A stretch of 64,000 bases of DNA, taken from Gonium pectorale. Lineage: Eukaryota > Chlorophyta > Chlorophyceae > Chlamydomonadales > Volvocaceae. This document shows positions 60,201 to 64,000 of the stretch, piece after piece (positions within the stretch are counted from its first letter, which is position 1; the number at the start of each line of letters is the position of its first letter). Location: contig LSYV01000098.1 in NCBI GenBank assembly GCA_001584585.1, positions 23,745 to 87,744 of the forward strand, in the 5' to 3' direction. The notes beneath the pieces are model-generated. The model ran no database searches. It worked only from the letters and a program-made list of their open reading frames with translations, and had not been told where the DNA came from. Position numbers and translations under genes: made by a program.

Positions 60201-62832
60201 CAGCAGCGGCGTCAGCGGCACCCCCGCGCGCCGCCGCGTCATCCTCATGCTGCCCAACCAGGCGCGCTGCAGCTGGGCCGGCCTCGCCGACGTCTCGTGC
60301 GCCAGCCCCACCTGCCGCTCCTTCATCAAGGTCAGTGGTCAGTGGAAGTCACGCCCGCACCGGGGCGTGACGCGGAAGCCGTTGACTGTGCGCTGCTTTC
60401 GGCAGCTGGGGGCTGGCGGACCTTGACGGCGTCAAGGTCCGCCAGCCCCCAGCCGGAGCGGCAGCGCCGGAGACCTGCCGCTCCTCCGGCGCTTCGCCCC
60501 GGCCGCATGGGCGTTGGGAGCCCGCACGACGGCCGCCTGCGTGTAACCCACATGTGGGCGAATGCGAATGCGCTGAGGGCTGTGCCGTAACGGCAAAGTA
60601 GCCGCTGTCGAGGGAGCGGACAGCTCCCCCTTTCGAACAAACTGCTGCTTCATCTGCGTTCTCAGCACCGGAGACCCTTCTATCTACCCACCCACCCAAC
60701 CAACCCCCCCACACACAGACGACGGCCAACCAGGACGCGCACGTCCTGTTTCACGAGCTGCAGCACAACTACGGGCTCAGCCACTCCGGCAGGTGGGCGA
60801 CGGGCGGCGGTCGGTTGCGGCGAGGGGCGAGCAGCAGTGGGTGTCTCGTAATGGCGCGTCCAGCCGGTTTTGCGTGCCGTACGGCAGCGGCGGCGCGGGG
60901 CAGCAGCGGCGCTCGTGTGGGGCGCACCTGGGTGCACATGTACGGCCTGGCAGCCGGCATTGTTGTAGGGCGTTGAGCCCTCTAAAAGAACTAGCTCGGT
61001 TAATGTCCTTCAGTAGCGGCTTCGCGCTACAACAGGCATGATGGGCAGTTTAGCTGTAGGATGCGCACTCGCAAGCGAGTGGCTGCCAGGGGAGGGGGCG
61101 CTAAGGGCGGCCCCAGCAAGGGCAAGGGCGGGGTGGGTCATGCGGGGCCGTACACCGTGGACGAGCATCCTGAGAACGAGGGGCATTTCACGACAGTCCG
61201 GGCATGAGTGCGTATCTCCCTTGCTATCCAAACTGCAATCCGAGCATTGCTTCTCGTGTCGATCCTGCCCCGCACGGATGTACAGGGGCTTTGACGAGTA
61301 CGGCGACCCAACCGACCCAATGGGCAACTTCAACAGCGCCGGCACTCGGCTGCTGTGCCACGGTGCCGCGTACAACTACCGAATCGGTTGGGCCAAGCCC
61401 ATCAATGCCGTACCGGGCGTCGGTGACGGCGAGTACGGCATGCTGACCGCCGCCAACTTCTCGGTCGCCAACAACCACCTGACCTTCACGATTCCGGCCT
61501 CGTACATGACGGACGAGAACATGGTGATAGTCTACCTTGGCGCTTCCTTTAGGGGCGAGGGTGCCGGGTACAACGACTTCCCCAAGTACTTTCTCAGCTA
61601 CCGCGCGAAAGCGGGCGGTTACGGCGGATTCGATAACGGCCTGCCAACCTCCTCAACCAACAAGCTCCTGATCCACAGCTATCTTGGCGAGCAAACCGAC
61701 CGCGACTTCAACCGCTCGCAGTACATCGACACACTGCCGCGCAGCTCCGACCCCGTGTTCGGCAACGGCACGGTCTGGGACGCCCTGTCGGCGGGCGCGC
61801 CGTCGTACCCGTACGACAACAGTACGGGACTGGGCGGCGGGCTGCGCGTGCGGCTGATCAGCTGGACGCCCACGGCCGCCCGGGTGGAGGTGTGTCGCAT
61901 GTACGCGGCGCGGGAGGGTACGCCCGGCAGCGAGGAGTGCAACGATGGAGTGGACCGGGACTGGTGAGTTGCGGGCTGCCAGGATGCCGACTTCCGGGTG
62001 CATGCGGTCATCAGAGGTTCTCACGCGGTCTCAACATGCGGTACTCCTCAGCGCTGTATGCCTTCAGGTCTTTCGGGGTTTCCCACCTTTGCATGCGGCT
62101 TGAGGTAACCACGTCCCGTGGGGGTGCCCCCGCCAACGCTGGTCGATACGGACAGAGGGGGAGGGAGACCATGCAGCAAGCGCTGCGGCTGTGACGCTGG
62201 AGGCAGGCCCCGGCTTCCCCCGCCTCCTGGTGCGTGCGAAGGCGGTAGCATTCCGGTCCTGACGACACATGCACACTATCCTATGTGCTGACCTGTCCTG
62301 CGCCCCGATGTATCCCCTCGTCCGCAGTGACTGGCTCTACGGGGATGAAGATCCGGACTGCAACCCGGGCAGGCGGCCACCACCTCCCTCCCCGCGTCCA
62401 GCTCCCCCGCCACCAAGGTCACCGCCGCCAAGGCGCTCGCCGCCACCGCCGAGGACGCCGCCACCATCGTTGAGGGCAAGCCCTCCCCCACCCCCACCGC
62501 CTCCGCCACCGCCCTCGCCCAAGCCGCCCTCGCCGCCACCGCCCTCGCCCAAGCCGCCCTCGCCACCGCCGCCCTCGCCCAAGCCGCCCTCGCTCAAGCC
62601 GCCCTCGCCGCCGCCGCCCTCCCCACCGCCGCCCTCACCGCCGCCGCCCTCGCCGCCGCCACCTCCGCCGTCGCGGTCTCCGCCCAGCCCTCGCCCCCCG
62701 CCGCACCTGCCGCCTTCTCCCGAACCGCCGGCTCCGACCAGGTCGCCGCCGTCACCAAGGCCTCCTCCCGTCGGCAAACCTCCTCGGCCCCCGCCCAAGA
62801 GGACCAACCAGCCACCTCCGGCGAGACCCTAG
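57294..62832 (+). CDS. Gametolysin-family zinc metalloprotease (peptidase M11) with Pro-rich tail
   Basis: Exons 57294-57402, 57613-57890, 58062-58196, 58527-58613, 58955-59011, 59513-59707, 60160-60330, 60719-60792, 61286-61963 and 62328-62832 give 762 residues, with all phases closing. Exon 1 encodes a signal peptide (PLPVVCLLLWAARYTAAQ), which fixes the start. The catalytic domain carries HELQHNYGLSH (356-366), the HExxHxxGxxH zinc site of metzincins, preceded by the family block CSWAGLADVSC and followed by DEYGDPTDPMGN with the Met-turn. After NDGVDRDCDWLYGDEDPDC come about 150 residues of (S)PPPP repeats typical of hydroxyproline-rich volvocine wall proteins. Gametolysins degrade the glycoprotein wall during mating, hatching or matrix remodelling; secretion to the wall is inferred. 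His, not the Gln of some Volvox homologues, is the first zinc ligand. Confidence 0.95.
59338..59409. repeat. 20-bp direct repeat in protease intron 5
   Basis: GGCCTCAGAACCTGCCCCGT is present unchanged at 59338-59357 and 59390-59409, in the intron before protease exon 6. Confidence 0.95.
59859..59898. repeat. 14-bp tandem repeat in protease intron 6
   Basis: AACCTCGTGGCTAG is repeated at 59859 and 59873, with a third partial copy from 59887 (AACCTCGTGGCA). Confidence 0.95.
60348..60484. repeat. Perfect 49-bp palindrome flanked by two hairpins in protease intron 7
   Basis: Left arm 60405-60428 and right arm 60430-60453 are exact reverse complements over 24 bases around a single G (60429). On the left, GTCACGCCC (60348-60356) pairs with GGGCGTGAC (60363-60371). 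On the right, GGAGCGGCAG (60455-60464) pairs with CTGCCGCTCC (60475-60484). All are within the intron 60331-60718. Confidence 0.95.
62376..62827 (+). repeat. Coding (CCG/TCG)-rich Pro-Ser repeat
   Basis: Degenerate units of the CCGCCCTCGCCC type encode SPPPP, SPKPPSP and SPPRP motifs in the last exon of the protease. These are expected sites of prolyl hydroxylation and O-glycosylation. Confidence 0.9.
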
Positions 62833-63610
62833 GGCGCCGGGTTGGCTGAACGGGTTGGCTGAACGTTGATAGCACGACATTTGTGGGGGGTACAATATCG
62901 GCGTGGGTGATCCACCATTTCTCCGGGCCCCCGGGTGAGCAAAACGAGATGGTGCCTACCCTGCGGTTTAGGACTGTGGAGGTGGGGGATGCAACACAGT
63001 GACCACTTGTACAGCCATTAATCTGATGCAACTAAATGAAACTGCATTCATGCTTAGTCCTAGAACAACGTGTGGAGTTATTATTCATGACTTGTCCATG
63101 CAGATTGGACAAAGTGACCAGGCACACACAACGCTCTTACCAATGGCTGCCGACGACACGCGCTTTGGCGTACATGCTCCGCAGAGGAGACATGCCAACA
63201 TTGCTGAAATAGTTGTGCGTGAGGTAACCTCGGTGCTTGCGTTGCATTATGCGTGGTTTGCTACTCTCACAGTGACTTGCAGTGACAAAGACCCATAGGT
63301 CGTTCCGTACACATTCCTGCGTGCGCAGCGCGCTTAGTTTTGTCACGCGTGATGCAGGTGGCCACCGAGCAGCTGCACAGGTTATCCACGTTGGGTCGAC
63401 CGCCCTGATGCCGGTCATTGTTCGCAATGCGTGTACCGGCGGTGTTTCACTCGGGTGGTAATTATCGGTGGTGACGGTGGCGATGGCTTGTGCAATGGCG
63501 GCTCCGTGGGAAAGACAGGGAGCTGCAAAGGAAGAGGGAGATGGTGCAAGGCCCACGTTGAGGCCATGAACCGACACGCCTTCCATGGATACATATGTAC
63601 ATGAGGAGCT
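62833..63610. other. Spacer after the protease gene
   Basis: It holds the protease 3' UTR. No TGTAA signal was found close to the stop, and no coding or structural signal stands out. Confidence 0.4.
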
Positions 63611-63999
63611 ACCATGCCAGAGGATGGACACCTCGTCAATCCTCAGTTCGAAGTCCGGAACGGCTTGAATCAGCGGCCGTAAGATGTACACACTCGCCGA
63701 CTTGGCTGCTGGGGGTTGTAGAAGCAGCACCGTTCCCACACCTTAGACATCCTGCAAAACTGCAACCGTGCCGCAACGTCAGGCACAAGCCGCGCATTCT
63801 CACGCGGGGGGCAACCGCTTTGCTTCAGGCGCTTCAGCGGCTCAGAGAGCCATTCCCACGGCATTGTCGCATCGCAGCAAGGGAACTCGCTTGGCAAATT
63901 TGTAGCATTTCACATCTCACAGTCCTTAGGGCTGGCTTCCAGCGCTCGATGCAGCGCAGGGAGTTATCGACTGCTACGACGACGACACGGCGCTTATAA
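63611..63999 (-). CDS. Possible 3' part of an unidentified minus-strand gene
   Basis: Two protein-like minus-strand stretches occur at the right edge: PWEWLSEPLKRLKQSGCPPR (about 63870-63800) with an AAG|GTGTGG donor-like site at 63742, and SVYILRPLIQAVPDFELRID (about 63708-63630) in another frame. The gap between them is too short for a normal intron, so the true structure is unclear. I do not recognise the product. Confidence 0.22.
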
Positions 64000-64000
64000 A

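Overview
The window looks like nuclear DNA of a volvocine green alga (Chlamydomonas/Volvox/Gonium group). It is GC-rich, and its genes are split by many short introns with GTGAG/GTAAG donors and CAG acceptors. It encodes a gametolysin-type extracellular metalloprotease with a proline-rich tail and a Kelch protein with a hydroxyproline-type repeat tail, both typical of volvocine cell walls. Exon models were built by hand from reading frame, splice sites and phase. For seven genes the phases close from ATG to stop; one exon boundary in the condensin-like gene is arbitrary.

Layout, left to right. A partial Kelch/Pro-rich gene (minus) runs off the left edge. Positions 2.2-6.2 kb hold dispersed repeat sequence and decayed coding fragments. 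A receptor-like TKL-type kinase (plus, 6279-13186, 14 exons) faces the beta subunit of cytosolic phenylalanyl-tRNA synthetase (minus, 15769-24218, 17 exons). A PHD-finger/coiled-coil protein follows (minus, 25856-30901). After a repeat-rich divergent spacer comes a tandem-GAF cyclic-nucleotide phosphodiesterase (plus, 33679-41329, 18 exons). A mitochondrial Mn superoxide dismutase follows (plus, 43505-45034). A very large condensin-D2-like HEAT protein (minus, 46073-56461) comes next. Last is the gametolysin-family (M11) protease (plus, 57294-62832). A weak coding fragment lies at the right edge.

The genes do not form an operon or pathway cluster; this is an ordinary eukaryotic neighbourhood of housekeeping (tRNA charging, condensin, SOD), signalling (kinase, PDE) and matrix (Kelch, gametolysin) genes. 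The less ordinary signals are these: a family of about 75-bp units repeated six times inside one synthetase intron; a 47-bp tandem repeat that copies a splice donor; a perfect 49-bp palindrome with flanking hairpins in a protease intron; a glutamate at the position of the phosphodiesterase's invariant purine-binding glutamine; and a dispersed repeat family with several fragments. I found no tRNA or rRNA genes and no CRISPR. No complete autonomous transposon was recognised.
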